Position numbers and translations under genes: made by a program | Shown: in pieces, positions 1-13,250 of the stretch | Numbering within the stretch: the first letter of the stretch is position 1 | How the letters are laid out: each line of letters opens with the position of its first letter | The notes under the pieces: model-generated | What the model was told of the DNA's origin: nothing | The model's input: the letters and a program-made list of their open reading frames with translations, nothing else | Database searches by the model: none | Assembly: GCF_030463565.1 (NCBI RefSeq) | Contig: NC_134643.1 | Location: forward strand, 74,955,721 to 75,019,720 | Direction of reading: 5' to 3' | Source of the DNA: Pelecanus crispus | Lineage: Eukaryota > Chordata > Aves > Pelecaniformes > Pelecanidae | DNA: 64,000 nt

Positions 1-3000
1 TGGCACCTATCCTGCTATGCTGTATCTCAGCACAGATATGGTACTTGAAAAATATAAATCAGTGCCACCTGGAATAGGATTCTGCTGCAATCAGTTGCTA
101 CTGCCCAAAGAATCAAGAGAAAACAGAAGTGGCCAAACTGGCTGGACACTTGAATACGATTACACAGCTGAAGCCATACACAAATAAAACAGTTATATGC
201 CAAAGGTAAAAAAAAAAAAAAAAACAAAAACCCAACAGTTTTCTAGTGAAGCACAAAACAGCATCAATTTCCACAAATGAGACTTAGTCATAATTGGACA
301 GGGAATGATTGCTCTGAGTCTATGCTATGACAAGAACGTTAAAGTCACTTCTGATGGCAAGGCAGAACAGACCCAGTGTCGTCATCATATCCTCACTACC
401 AGAACTGACACCTTCCTCCCTTCTACCTCCACATCATTAGCACACAGCCAGTTCCTCATCGGCAAGCCATGGGGTATTGATTACCATCCACACTCACCCT
501 TGCTCTAGGCTGCACCTGGTAGATGAGCTAGAGCTCAGCCCTGCACTGATTACTGACAGCCCCAGCACTGCCCTGAGAGTACTTCACTCCTCCAACACCC
601 AAGTCCACTCTCCCCAGCAGAGCAGCAACGTCCAAGTTCAGTGTTCAAGCTGCTCTTCTCTCTTTCAAAGAAAACTTAGAGAGAAAAGCAGCTGTGAGCC
701 AGGAAGACAGCCAAGTTTGTTTGCCCTTGAAAGGAGATGGTCACACGCGATGAAAGATAAAATGAACAGAGAACTCCTAGGGAAATGTATTCACCCTTGT
801 ATCTTCTCTAGGCATAAGTCAAAAACTCCACAAGCTGGGCAGCAAGATACTGCTTCCACAATCCCAAGGTAAAAGTTCTGTGCTTTTTCAACACAAATAA
901 AGGAAATCCTAACATAAGGGCATACACATTGCCAAGGAGGAAACACGTTATTGATGAGTTGAGGTTCCCTCTCACTAACATAGTGTGTAGAAGAGTCAAG
1001 TAGTTCCTTTACTTAGCACCAGAAATGGTCTCAGAATTAATATAGTGGCAACTTCGCTAAACAACAGGGTCAGCAAGGAAAACAAACAACTGTGCTTAAA
1101 ATAGGTAAGTTTCAGGGGCAGATACTGAGATCATAAATGAGCTAATACATATATACATATATGTATACATTTGGCCCAACTACAATAACACCCATAGGTG
1201 ACTCTTGCAAGTCAGCAGAAGGGCATTTCTACAGAATTAAACCTTTGGAAAATGGAGAAGACAAGGGCAAAATGCTTGGAGAGCAGGAAAAATGTTTTCT
1301 TCCTGAGGTCATCCCTAAAGTGGGGAAAATGGAGTCAGAGAAACCTGGTTACCAACCACCTTCACTTGAAAATTTCAGCTAACGGCATTATTGTAGGCTA
1401 TAAAGGGAGTGAAAGACAGGGACACCTTCACACTGTGAACCCTCTTCCTCTGGCCAGAAAAAACAACCAGGTAGATGACAAAGCAGAGAGTAAAGCACAC
1501 TTTAATTCACAGCATGTATGCAGTTCAGCCTCCGGGGTACAAGGATCCCCACTCTCCTTTGCCTCCTTCCTTCTGGCAGGACAGCAGTCTGGAACTGCTT
1601 CTGCAGGCACAGGCCATGAGTGTTGGCAACAGGACTGAGGTTCACCCTCTCACTCCAAGTGATGAACCACTCCACTCGGGGTCACCAGTTTCAGTACATG
1701 GTTGCCATGTGTCACGCCCAGCACTTTTGTAATGAAAAAGGGAAAGACAACCTCAAGGATCCTGGGCTAATGCTCTGGCTGCCAGCACATCCTGAAGTCC
1801 ATATCTTGACTACTACTGCAATCCAGGCTGAAAAGAGAAAACAAATACAGACATATGGAAGGCATTTAGTGAACTCATAAATACACATGAGCCTATTCCT
1901 TTTTTATATTAGTCCCTGATCTTGCACTGAACTTCTATTTTCTCCATTATCTACTATCTCGACAACCAACCAACCCCGCTCAGACAATCAAGAAACTATG
2001 CTACCCAGTACAGAGCTGCTAAGATAGTTATGAATGTGGAGAAGTTCTTCTTTAATACCACTGTGGCTCTGTTCTTCAAAGAGATACTCTTCCAAGCCTT
2101 CCATTTTTGTTCAATTGAACTGAATCATTGAGTAAGGTTTTCTCACTGAACTAAGAATATAGTTAATAACAGATTTGCTACAGATTAACAGACTGGCTCC
2201 CTAGATGAAATATCAGCAACAAGAATCAACATAACTGATTAATAAGAGTCAACCTATATTAAATACAGGGCAAACTATAACTCTACAGGTGTTCGTATCT
2301 GATGGCTACAAGTTTAAGAAGAACACGAACCAGCACAATTAGTGGAAAGGCTGAGCTGAGGGAGAGCGGGTAGGAAATAATATTGCTACTGCTGTAAAGT
2401 GCCTTTAGTTACCAAGTAATCTAATCACTGCAGTGATACTCCTTGGTTTTGTAAAATACGTTAAAAAAAGTAGCAAAACACTACCAAAACAAAAATAAAA
2501 GCCTAAGTGAGTGGAAAAAAACAGTGGAAAGGGCTGAAGAGTCCTGTAACTCAATACTTTGGTGTGCGTCATTTATGGGGGATGTGAGGAATGAAAATAA
2601 CTGTTAATATTATTTACGTTCGTAGCTTACATTAGACATAGGAAAAAAGGCAAAATAGGAAAAAAGCTCTAGGCAATGAAATAATAGAAGTTATATATAG
2701 CTCTTAATAAAAAGAAAATAATCATATGAAAAGTAGGTGAGCTAGACAAAGGAGAAATTAATGGGGGGAGGGGCAGGGGAAGAAACAAAGAAAATAAGCT
2801 GAAATTGAGAATTGTAATATAATTCTTCAGTGCACAGTCTGAAGAACAGAAAGATACCCCAGAGGCTGTTTATATCCTGAATACCCAGGGGAAAGGTAAG
2901 AAAAGTTAGACTGGAAGAGACATTCAGAAGATATAGAAAGTGCTAATCAGAAAGCTCACAAGCAATTAACTAAGGCAAAGGAATGCACTCATGTAGACCA

Positions 3001-5858
3001 CTCTAAGCTCTGGAATCCAGAAAAAAAAAGGGACAAGCAGCACTCCAGCCAGCCAGGGTTCTGAAATAATTTCTGCCATGCCACAGAGTATATATTCCTC
3101 TGCAAACATAAATAGTAATGATGGGAGCTAAAGAGCTCTATGCTATCAGGAATATAGTTCTGAATATGATGACTCTTGTATTGGGGAAAATAACAAAAGA
3201 AACCAGCCAACAGCATAAGTAAAGGCAAACAGTTCTTCTGCAAAAGTGCCCAAAGCAATTGGAAGGGAACACACCTGTTCCTTAAATCTAAAATGCTCAC
3301 ATCCCACATGTTGAGGTATATACTTCTACAAAAAGGGATTTACATGACAAGAATGCCAGCAGAGTTTTATTTCATGACTCAGGCCAATTGAGTGAAAATT
3401 TAGTCAATTATTCTTGATAGAAATAGCTTCATACTTTTTTTGTTTCAGGGACTGATTTGGTTCACTATGGAAATTTAATAAGCAACACTAACTTCCAGAG
3501 GAAATACAAAATTAAAACTGTGCAGTCTCTTTCCTAGTTCATGATGTTATCTGTTAAATTCATTGTCTTAGGAGAATAATTCTCTTTTTCAAATTGAGGC
3601 ATTTACAAAGTGATAAAATCTTTGGGGTTTCCTCCCAACCCTAGTGCTTCAGCTCAGGTAAAAAAAAAATAACATCTGTTGCACTCTGAGGTCTTTTGCA
3701 GGACTTAAGTTAGCTCAGCAAGTCCTTCAGGAGAAATTCTATCAATTTTATTCCTGCATACCTGTAATTAATGCCATGATTTTTCATTAAAAGGCTATGG
3801 TTACCATTTACTTGGGAATGAGTTTACTTAAAAATAGAATCTAAACAGTAAAATTTGAGAATATAGGGGAGTAAGCTGCTGTCATTACATCTTAGTAGGA
3901 TGGAAATGACACTTCCACAATAATGCCATGCTCTTAGGATGCAGAAGGAAGCAACAACGAGTGGCCATTTTCATCACAAATAAAAGTAAATTGTAAAAGC
4001 TAATAGTTAGTGATATTAAGACATTGTAATACCATTCTCTTTTTACTTCAGTCTGAACAACTGGTATTTATTGATATTACTACAACTAGCTCTTTCAAAA
4101 AGCAAAGGCCTTTTTGAAAATAGAACTAATTGCAATGGATGCATAATTTGTGAACTAACTTTTGAGATAATTTAAACCATGGCCGAGTAATAAATGTCCT
4201 CAAAGCTGATTATTTCAATGCTTAATGCATCTTAGGCTTTCTGGTTGCATATGAACTTCACACATTCGTAGCACATGTTGAATTTCTGTTCTATTCTATC
4301 TAAATGGAAAATGTTCTAAATCTTGCCATAAAACACAATAACGGACCACGGTCACTGTGACCAATAATTTTAAATGAGATTTCTCCTGCCCCCAAATATA
4401 GACACCAAGACTGCACTTTTAATTACTTGGCAGTAATATTAACTACTCACATGTGAAGCGTCAGTGTTCACGACAGCTTATTGGGGCACCCAATGAAAAA
4501 GTGAGCAACGACAAAGCCTAATTGACTTTGCTTCCTGCTAGAAGGACAAACTGAGCTGAAAAATTCTGGATACCACTGAAGTCGGAACTGAAATTGACAG
4601 GAGCTGTGGATGCTTAGCACCTCTCAAAAATGGGTCATTTGTTAAAGCTTGCATATCACGTTAGAAATAGTGAATACACCCCCTTTAAAACAGGAAACAA
4701 GAACTAGTTTGTCTTTACACACCCCCCCAAAAAAAAAAAATCATTGAATTCAAAGCAATTATAGAGCCCACTACTGAATGCAATTACCCACACACCCAAA
4801 TCAACATGTGCTTACATACTTTGCTGGTGAGAAGTCTGTATTTCTCCCCTGTTCATTCTGCATTCAGTTCTGCCACAGCTACCACCCTCTTCTCACTGAT
4901 TCTCCTTGTCCTTTTGCAACCCTAACATTGCTCCATGTTGTGCACACTCTTCCCACACTTGATGAATTCTGTATGTGACCCTGTCTTTTCCTTTTTAGCC
5001 AGGTAAGAGATAAAGTGTACAGAACAACTGCTAGTTTTTATCTTTCCCACCCTTCCTAGACTGAAGCCTTTTTAAGGGGAGGTAGGAATAATGGCACAGT
5101 CATTCAGCATCATGTTGTAATCCTCTAGTCTCCTCTCTACTCCGGGAGAGAAGAGAGTGGGGCAGTTTACAAATACTGAAGGGATTCCTTTAGACCAGCC
5201 TAGAATTTATTAGTGGGCAGGAATTTCCTTCGTGCTCATAGGTTGGCTCCAACCTTGAACAAACTTGTGTGTCACCTGGCAGAAAAGAGGAGGCAAGAGC
5301 TACTCATCCCATCAAGAATCTCATGAAGTGCTATTTAGACCAATAATTGCCACTGAACACTTGAAACAGTGTATGTCAGATGAGATACATGATAGCTTGC
5401 ATTGTAATTTTGATTATATATTAATGATTTTTTTTAAAAAACACAAAATACCTTTAATTCAAGCAACATGTTTGATACCTTTTGATGACTCATATGAATA
5501 TGCTTTCTCCATACTCACATGTCCATACAGACACATATAGACATGCAAAGACTGAGAACACTTCTAAAGTTATTTCCATAGCTCGTTAACTGGCTGAATT
5601 TGCTGGAAAAGACAAGAAAATATTAGTCAGAACAAAATTCTAGAACTGAACAGCCATGCAATGAATGTTAATGCATCCTCTGAACAAAACTAGCAATAAT
5701 GCCCTCAGCATTAGCTATCCCTAAAACCAGACCAACTAGCAAAAACTGAGTCCCGATTCACTAAAGGGAAAGACTCATTCTCTGTTCGTACACAATCGTT
5801 CAGGGGATAAGCTGGATTTCTGAGCTTTCTTCCTATCTGTGCGGGTGCCGATCTTTTT
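1..5858. other. Intergenic DNA, no gene recognised
   Basis: AT-rich sequence with only short open frames (at most about 130 codons). None resembles a known protein or carries convincing exon boundaries. It contains a poly-A run near 208-224, an alternating AT/CA palindromic patch near 1148-1170 and an A-rich run near 4728-4740. No repeat family could be assigned by eye. Confidence 0.6.
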
Positions 5859-6153
5859 TTGGGTGTTGGTGTCTTCTCCCAAGTAACAAGTGATAGGACA
5901 AGAGGAAATGGCCTCAAGTTGTGCCAGGGGAGGTTTAGATTGGATATTAGGAAAAATTTCTTCACCAAAAAGCTTATCAAGCATTGGAACAGGCTGCCCA
6001 GAGAAGTGGTTGTGTCAGTGTCCCTGGAGGTGTTTAAAAGAGGTGTAGGTGCTTAGGGACATGGTTTAGTGCTGGACTTGGCAGTGTTAGGTTAACAGTT
6101 GGACTCGATGATTTTAAAGGTCTTTTCCAACCTAAATGATTCTATGATTCTAT
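5859..6153 (+). mobile_element. CR1 retrotransposon, 3' fragment
   Basis: This is a 5'-truncated CR1. It starts inside the last part of ORF2 and continues through the short 3' UTR to an ATTCTATG-type tail at about 6138-6153. The reading frame resembles the C-terminal end of the intact CR1 ORF2 at 24226-27027 ([24 protein letters not shown] strings) but is diverged. Orientation is opposite to the big cluster at 22-42 kb. Confidence 0.9.
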
Positions 6154-6727
6154 CATTCCTGGGGAATCCTTTCAACAGTCAGGTTTATACTCACATTTCT
6201 CCAGTGTTCTCCAATTATAAGTTGAGTAACCAACATGCATAACATTCACATAAATACATACCTGCCATCTTATTAACCACACTTAAACATCAGCAAATCC
6301 AGCTGAATTTTGCCCCTGCTGTAGATTTCTCTCTACATGATTGTTATCAGTATGAACTTTATGGGGATTCTTTAAAAATTAGGGCTGAGGGCTTTTTTGG
6401 TCCACAAGAACAGAACATGAAGAAAAGCTAAAAGCAACGAAAAATTAAGGACATTTTGCTTTGACCCTGCCGATCACAGCAAATACTGCTTTAGCAGGTG
6501 TTCCCTCCTCTTTTTCTCCTGAAAAAGCTGAAAGAGTTACATGATGCATCAGCCCTCCTGCAAACTGCCATTCTGACAGTCGTGTCACTTATGGCTAGAA
6601 ATACGCTTTCCTGCCTGAGATTTTGAGCAGGATTCATGTGGCCAAACAGGCTGCAGGACAGTAAGAAACATGTTTTCATCACTGAATTTATGATACCATT
6701 TGTTTCATCATCAGTTATCTTTAAATA

Positions 6728-7314
6728 AGGGAGGTGACTTTCCCCTTGTACTCAGTGCTGGTGAGGCTGCACCTGGAATACTGTGTCCAGTTTTGGGCCC
6801 CTCAATACAAGAAAGACATTGAGGTGCTGGGGCGTGTTCAGAGAAGGGCAACAAAGCTGGTGAAGGGTCTGGAGCACAGGCCTTATGAGGAGCGGCTGAG
6901 GGAACTGGGGTTGTTTAGCCTGGAGAAGAGGAGGCTGAGGGGAGACCTTATCGCTCTCTACAACTACCTGAAAGGAGGTTGTAGTGAGGTGGGTGTTGGT
7001 CTCTTCTCCCATGTAGTTAGCGATAGGACGAGAGGAAATGGGCTCAGGCTGCGCCAGGGGAGGTTTAGGCTGGAAATTAGGAAAAATTTCTTTACGGAAA
7101 GGGTAGTCAAGCATTGGAACAGGTTGCCCAGAGAGGTGGTGGAGTCACCATCCCTGGAAGCGTTCAAAAAACGGGTAGACGTGGCACTCTGGGACATGGT
7201 TTAGTCTAGTCTACTCTTAATTGGTTTAGTGTGGACTTGGTAATGTTAGGTTAATGGTTGGACTGGATGATCTTAAAGGTCTTTTCCAACCTAAACGATT
7301 CTATGATTCTATGA
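6728..7314 (+). mobile_element. CR1 retrotransposon, 3' fragment with open ORF2 tail
   Basis: A 5'-truncated CR1 of about 590 bp. It keeps an open frame at 6734-7204 (156 codons) that matches the last about 155 residues of ORF2 in the intact copy at 24226-27027. The frame ends in a stop and is followed by about 110 bp of 3' UTR and the ATTCTATG repeats. This part lies downstream of the reverse transcriptase catalytic motifs, so the fragment cannot encode an active enzyme. The unbroken frame suggests a fairly young insertion. Confidence 0.93.
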
Positions 7315-10300
7315 TAAATAGCCTCTTTTCACCAGATACACCTGGAATTGTAAACCTCAAGTCCATACAGGCAGCAATAAACCATCATTGGATTTATATG
7401 ATTTTTCTGATACTCTTCAGATGTTCAGAACTAATATCAATATCTTTCATTTATTCATTTATCAGCAGCATTATCTGGCTATATGGCTTATTTCATAAGA
7501 CAAACTATTTTAAAAATATTTCTATGAATGTATACTGTGGTAAATCACATGTCTATACAAGTATGTTAAATCTAGGTCAATTTAATGTGATGTATCTTTT
7601 ACAAAATATGATTAATTCCTCCTCAGAAAAATGTGTTTATTAGCAAGAGCCTTAGGGTGCCCAAAGTCAACAAGAGTCTTTCTCTTGATTTAAAGCACAC
7701 AATTCTCTTACCACTCTCTACACTAAAAAGGACACTGCTTGCTGTGTCAACATAGCAAACATCCAACAGGAAACACCAGAGTATATGAAATAGCTATTTA
7801 TTTGTAAAAATACCTTTAAGGAGAAAGGTTTGTTCATGGATGAGAAAAGACCAAGGGACAGTTTCCAGTTTCTCATTGCTTTATTTGTGGTAACTTTAAA
7901 GGGTACTGTACCTAAATAAGGTAAACACTGTCAGAATCAGGCTGCAAGAGATGTGCTCTTTAGGGTCCTTGCATTTTTTTAAATCATATATTTTAAAAAA
8001 AAGGAAAATTACAGGTCATTTTAAACAGAAATCTGCTCCTTGACTTTGTAAATGAAGATGGCTTGCAGCCAAAAGAACTGTGCTGATTTACACTCCTGGC
8101 TCATTCCTTATTTTTGTCACCAGTAAACGCGCAAGGATTCTGTATTTACCTAAGAGTATTTTCCAAAACTGTTAAAAACAAATACAGAAAAATCGCTGTA
8201 ACTTGAAAGATGTTTTCCAAATGTGGATTTTCAAAGGTAATGTCCTTATTTTTCATACTTATGTAAGGCCAGATTTTCTGATCCCAATAAGGTGATTGTT
8301 AAGGTCATGGTTATTCTGTCAAACAAGGTTTTGATTTTAAACCTTGACCAACATATTTATAATTTTATGAATTCTGCCCAGAAGATAGGGCCATGCTGAC
8401 CTTTTCAGAGAAATTATATGACAAGGAGAAACCAATTCTGATAGCTTCCTGCTATTAGAAAAAAATTCATGTTCCAAAAACTTGCGATCAAGTTGAGCCT
8501 CTGATGCACCAGCAGAGTTAAATGACAGCTTCTGTGTTAAAATGAATCATCAAAAGGGACTAATGAAAAAAAACATTGCAGAAGAGTTTCTCCCTCTGCA
8601 AATGATTCATAAATCTAATCTTAGGGAAGAAAGAAAGAAAAGAAAAAAAAAAAGAATAAAGGTAGAAAACTGTGCAGTTGGAAAGAAAGAGGCCAGAAGA
8701 CAAGAAGTATGCTTTTCTTTGAGTACCACTATTAACTTTTTGATGGGTAGTGGTATACTGGCTATACCTGCTTGGAAAATGAAATTTTGCCTACTATCGT
8801 GGTTATTGCAGAGCTTTATGATAAATTCATTTAACACGCACCAATTTTTCCTCCACTTCAAAACTATTCACAGATCAGTCTAAGCAGAACTCCTCTAAGA
8901 TGCCAGACCTCTGAAACAGTCTTCCTACAAACAAACACCAAAGAAACACCTGACATTTTCCTTTATATCAGACTGGCCAGAGACTTAAGACAGGCAATAT
9001 TCAGTCCTCCTCATGTCAGAATTACAATCACCATTCCTCTGCCATTATTCATATCAGAATTAATAAGGTACTCCTACAATAACACAATAACTAGCAAGAG
9101 CAAGGGAAGAAGAATCTGGCCATTAAGGTCTAACTTTTAATGAATCTCAGAGTTTAAAGCAGAACTTGCAAACTACTAGAGAGAGGACATATTTGACTTG
9201 CTGAGTGAAATATGCACTAGTCTCAGACAACTCGGGTACAAAATTCTAAAACTGCCTCATTTTATTAAATAAATGAAACGTTATTTCTAAAGATTTTTAT
9301 GAAGTTGCTAAGTGCAATTTTCCTTTCAGGCTCAGTCTTGTGCTGTTGGAATTATGATTTGTCAGACTTAGTAAAACATTTTGGAAAATAATAGCCTTGA
9401 AATGTTGTGGGGTTTTGTTGTTTGTTTGTTTTTTCACTTTGTGTGTGATAGTATACAATTTGTCTATTGAGATCTCTATGCTAAAGACAAAGGTGCCACA
9501 AGTCATTTACAGTCCATCCAAAACCATGTAAGTAAAGCCACCAGATATTTCCTATAACTGATAGTTAAACCACCAGATTTTCTAAGCCCACTGTTCTGAA
9601 GAAGTAAGGGCTGTATCAGAACTTATTTCTAGCTGCAAAGCTCTCTTGATCAGTATGTCTACTGAGTAATCCCTGGGTCTGCATGTGTAAAAAAAACCCC
9701 AGTAATTATACACCTTATTCAATTTATTTCCACAAGGGATTACTTCTGGGGTTATTGTATTGATTTGAGCTGCACATGATGCTTGCAGAAGTCTCATATC
9801 CTATGTTAAAGTATTTCTCTATTTCTCAGTATTTACACTGTCGTTGCTGTAGGAAATCATAGTCAGAGGAGAAAGATTAACCTTCAGGTAGGAAGAACAA
9901 GTGTCATTGAAGCTTTGGATATTAAATATAGTCCTATGTATCTACCTAGGAGTATAACAGCACTTTTCTCTTCCTAGAAACATTCATTCAGTCTGGTTTG
10001 AATTCCACATCAGCCAGTGCTGCTTTTTCAGGTGCAAGCTTTGTATTTACCCAGAGATATGTGTCAGCAAACAGGTATGTTTGATAAAGACATGCAGAGC
10101 TATCAGACCATGCAAAACTTGATGATATTCCAGTAATAGTTTTGTTTTGTGGAGTTCAAGAGGTGACCCCATAAAGTAAAGAAGAATGTGGTCTATAACG
10201 ATCCTGCGAGAAAACTACAGTCACTACAGAATATTTCTATGATCTCTGCAAACAGCCAGAAGGATGTTAGTTTTACTTTCATTAAAATATAATCCAGCCA

Positions 10301-10335
10301 CCAAACCAGGAAGCATGGAATTAATTATTACTCTA
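7315..10335. other. Intergenic DNA, no gene recognised
   Basis: AT-rich unique-looking sequence. It includes a purine-rich AG/A tract at about 8625-8660. The longest frame (8542-8883) has no recognisable start context or splice signals; it is discussed under findings. Confidence 0.55.
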
Positions 10336-10433
10336 CCCTTAATTGGTTTAGTGGTGGACTTAGCAGTGTTAGGTTAATGGTTGGACTTGATCTTAAAGGT
10401 CTTCTCCAACCTAAATGATCCTATGATTCTATG
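10336..10433 (+). mobile_element. CR1 3' UTR stub
   Basis: About 100 bp matching only the CR1 3' UTR (TTAGGTTAATGG, then TCTTAAAGGTCTTCTCCAACC) and ending in CCTATGATTCTATG. It is a severely 5'-truncated CR1 insertion with no coding content. Confidence 0.88.
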
Positions 10434-12489
10434 TGGTACCAATTTCATGAAGTCCTCAGTTACAGTAAGTTGAGACAGGCTGACCACTTCTGTACAGATT
10501 AAAAGAAAGTCACAGACAAAAATAACAGGATATTGTCTTTGTTCCATTCCTCAGCCTGAATGATCAAGGACGACCAAGCTCCATTTCCAGAACTACAAAT
10601 CATAGTATGACTTCTTGTCATCACGTGTCTACCTGTGAAACATATGAAGCGTTTTGAGACCCTGAGATGAAAGTGGCTTTAACACACCATAGAAATAACT
10701 GACACAGAACACTGTAAAAACCAGAAGAATAAATGGGTTAAGTAAATGTATTTAAGGTAAATCTATTTTATAGTCATAATGCTATTAAATACCCTGGTTT
10801 AGACTGCAGCCTCTTACTATGGAAGTTTCTTAAAGAAAGACTGTGAGAGCCTGGAAGAATATTGCAGAGGAAGGTCACTCCATGTCCTTTTTCTAAGTTG
10901 ATGTAGCCATCAGAGACTAGATGACAGTCTGGAAGAGCCTTTGATCCAACCCTATATGACTGTTCTTATGCACACATGGAAGAAGTATACTGTATTTCAT
11001 TTCTGTTGCACTGTATTTTTTAAAACTTACAGAAAAACTACAGAGTTTTGTAAGTATCTTTACCTGTATATATCCCACTTTGCCATGTATTACAGATACC
11101 ATCACAGAGCACGGTGTTCTATGTTGTAGTAAGAAGCCATGTAATGTAACAAACGTAAGATTTTAAGAGTTTTAAAATACTACATAGAAATCATGCACTG
11201 AAGGAAGTTCTTAATGGCAAGGCATCTGTGACAACAAAGCAGGAAATAAATCTAATGTATAATATGCACTAAAGTTGTTCATCATAAGTCCCTGGAGAAA
11301 TGACAGAAATATAAAGCAGTTCAGAAAAGAAGTTTCTGTCTCAGTTCTGATGGTTCCATTTATCAACAAACAAGTTTAGCTCCATGACAAGACTACATTA
11401 AGGGAACTATTAGGCTAAATATGACCAAATGTTATTTGTTTTACCTATCAAAACGTATTACTGTCAGAACCACTGCCAACATCACAGGCTTGGAAAGAGA
11501 GACTCAAAAGCTGGTTGTTTCAAACTATTCTTTTGAAAACACAGTTAACATACAGCATGGATATAAGTTTTTTCCCTTACCTTGTGCTGCCATGACAAGT
11601 CAGGAAATAGAACAAAACCTCAAAAAAATTAAAGGTTAAATCTTTATCATAGATGAAAATCACCCTGGGGAGAATTATATGTACAACTCTAAATCACCAG
11701 TGAACTTCTTATATATATCTGTGGATACACTGAGCTGTCTGGCTACACCAACACAGGGGCATTGCCAGGACCAGCTGGTGAGATATTGCTAGGATGGATA
11801 GCTGGGGAGATATTGCTAGGATGGATAGCTAAAACTGATCTGCAGACATAAGATGTGTGAAACACCTGGTTTACCATTATCCACAAAATTAATTTACATG
11901 TTACTTATCACTTCTTCAAGACTGCAGAGGGTAAAAATCTTGGCCCACAAGCAGAGGGACCAGGGGCATCTCTGACTGCATCTAAACTACCAGTTGCCTC
12001 CTGGGTTGATGCTAGTAGACTTTCCAGGGAGAAGGCAGCAAAACCATTTGGAGGGTGGCTTGTAACATCTTTTGGCAGCAGTCCCTGCAGCAAACTACCC
12101 CCAGCATTGCACCTGGGCTTGATCTCAGCAGGAACTTGCCTAACTCCAGGAGGCAGCCCAGAAGCAAACTAACTTCTACACAACGAGGATGACCAGAGGA
12201 CCAGGAGACGGATAAGAGGTGTGAAGAACTGGAAATGAACAAAAATGTGCAGATAAAAACATTTCTGTTAGGCACTAACAGGCCTTAATTCCCCTGATTG
12301 GCCTCACCTGGGACCCCCCAGACCCCTGCCTGGGAGCCCTACTGAAGCTCTGGCTGGGCTTTGGTTTACATGTAGCTGTCTCTGGATGGGTCTTGGGCCT
12401 CCCCTGTAATTGTGTCTCCTGGTAGGATTCCCTGGATGGACCTGGCTCATCACACACCATAAGTGGGCCTGCTGATAACCCCCTAACCA
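10434..12489. other. Intergenic DNA with a 27-bp tandem duplication
   Basis: No gene recognised. A 27-bp unit is present twice in tandem at 11773-11799 and 11800-11826, with one mismatch. From about 12280 the base composition becomes GC-richer, leading into the block at 12490-13250. Confidence 0.5.
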
Positions 12490-13250
12490 GGACCTAGCCT
12501 CCATGCTCAGCCCCGTGGGGCTGTGCCAGTGCGAGGGGCACAGCCTGCGTGGGGGTCACCCCAACTCCAGGCTCGTCCCCTCTCCGGGGGCAGCTCCGCT
12601 CCCACAGCTCCTCCTTCATGGGTCGCTCCTGCTGGTGGAGCCGCGTGCCTGGCCCTCAGGCTGCGCAGGACCCGCCCCAGAGCCCAAGGGCCATGGCCAT
12701 GGGCCTGGCTCCCAGGGACCCCGGGCTCCTTGGTCAGCTTTCCTGTCCCACGTACCCCTCCGAGGCTCCTCAGGGGAGGCTTGGTTCCCTCCCTGTGCCT
12801 GGCTTCAGGAGCCTTGGCCTGGCTCCACAGCTCTGACCCGGCACACCCCAAGGGATGGGGAGGCTGTGGCGGGCACCAGGAGGCCTTAATGGCCCGTGGG
12901 TCCTGATGCCCCACTTCACCTCAAGCTGGGGCGTCCAGCTTTGCCCGTGCCTTGCTGTAGGCGTGCCTGTGCCCAGCCTAATCTCTGTCCTGCTTCCTGG
13001 ACACACTGCAGACCTATGCCATCGTTCTGCCTCCTGCTGCTCCCCAGCAGCCTCCCTGGGTGGGCCCGTCCCCGGCTCAGGGCTGCCCCGTGGGGCCTGC
13101 TGCTGCCACTGGCCTGCCAGGCTGCCGGGGTCCGGGCTGGGGCAGCTCCCTGCCCGCCATGCCCCGGACAGCCAGGCTCTCCTTGGCCCCTGGCTATGGC
13201 TGGCGGGGCAAGGCGTCCTCCTTAGGCCTACGGCTCAGGATCCTAATTAG
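12490..13250. other. GC-rich block with overlapping open frames, function unknown
   Basis: About 760 bp of strongly GC-rich sequence inside AT-rich surroundings. Several frames are open on both strands (for example 12503-12889 and 12855-13250 on plus, 12507-12914 on minus). This is what GC-rich DNA does by chance, since stop codons are AT-rich. The predicted peptides are low-complexity Pro/Gly/Ala/Ser/Leu without recognisable domains. It could be a repeat, a transposed GC-rich segment or an isolated regulatory island. No gene call is made. Confidence 0.4.

Noticed and set aside
5711..5984. Minus-strand frames overlapping the CR1 at 5859
   Set aside because: They read the complement of the plus-strand CR1 fragment and unrelated flank.
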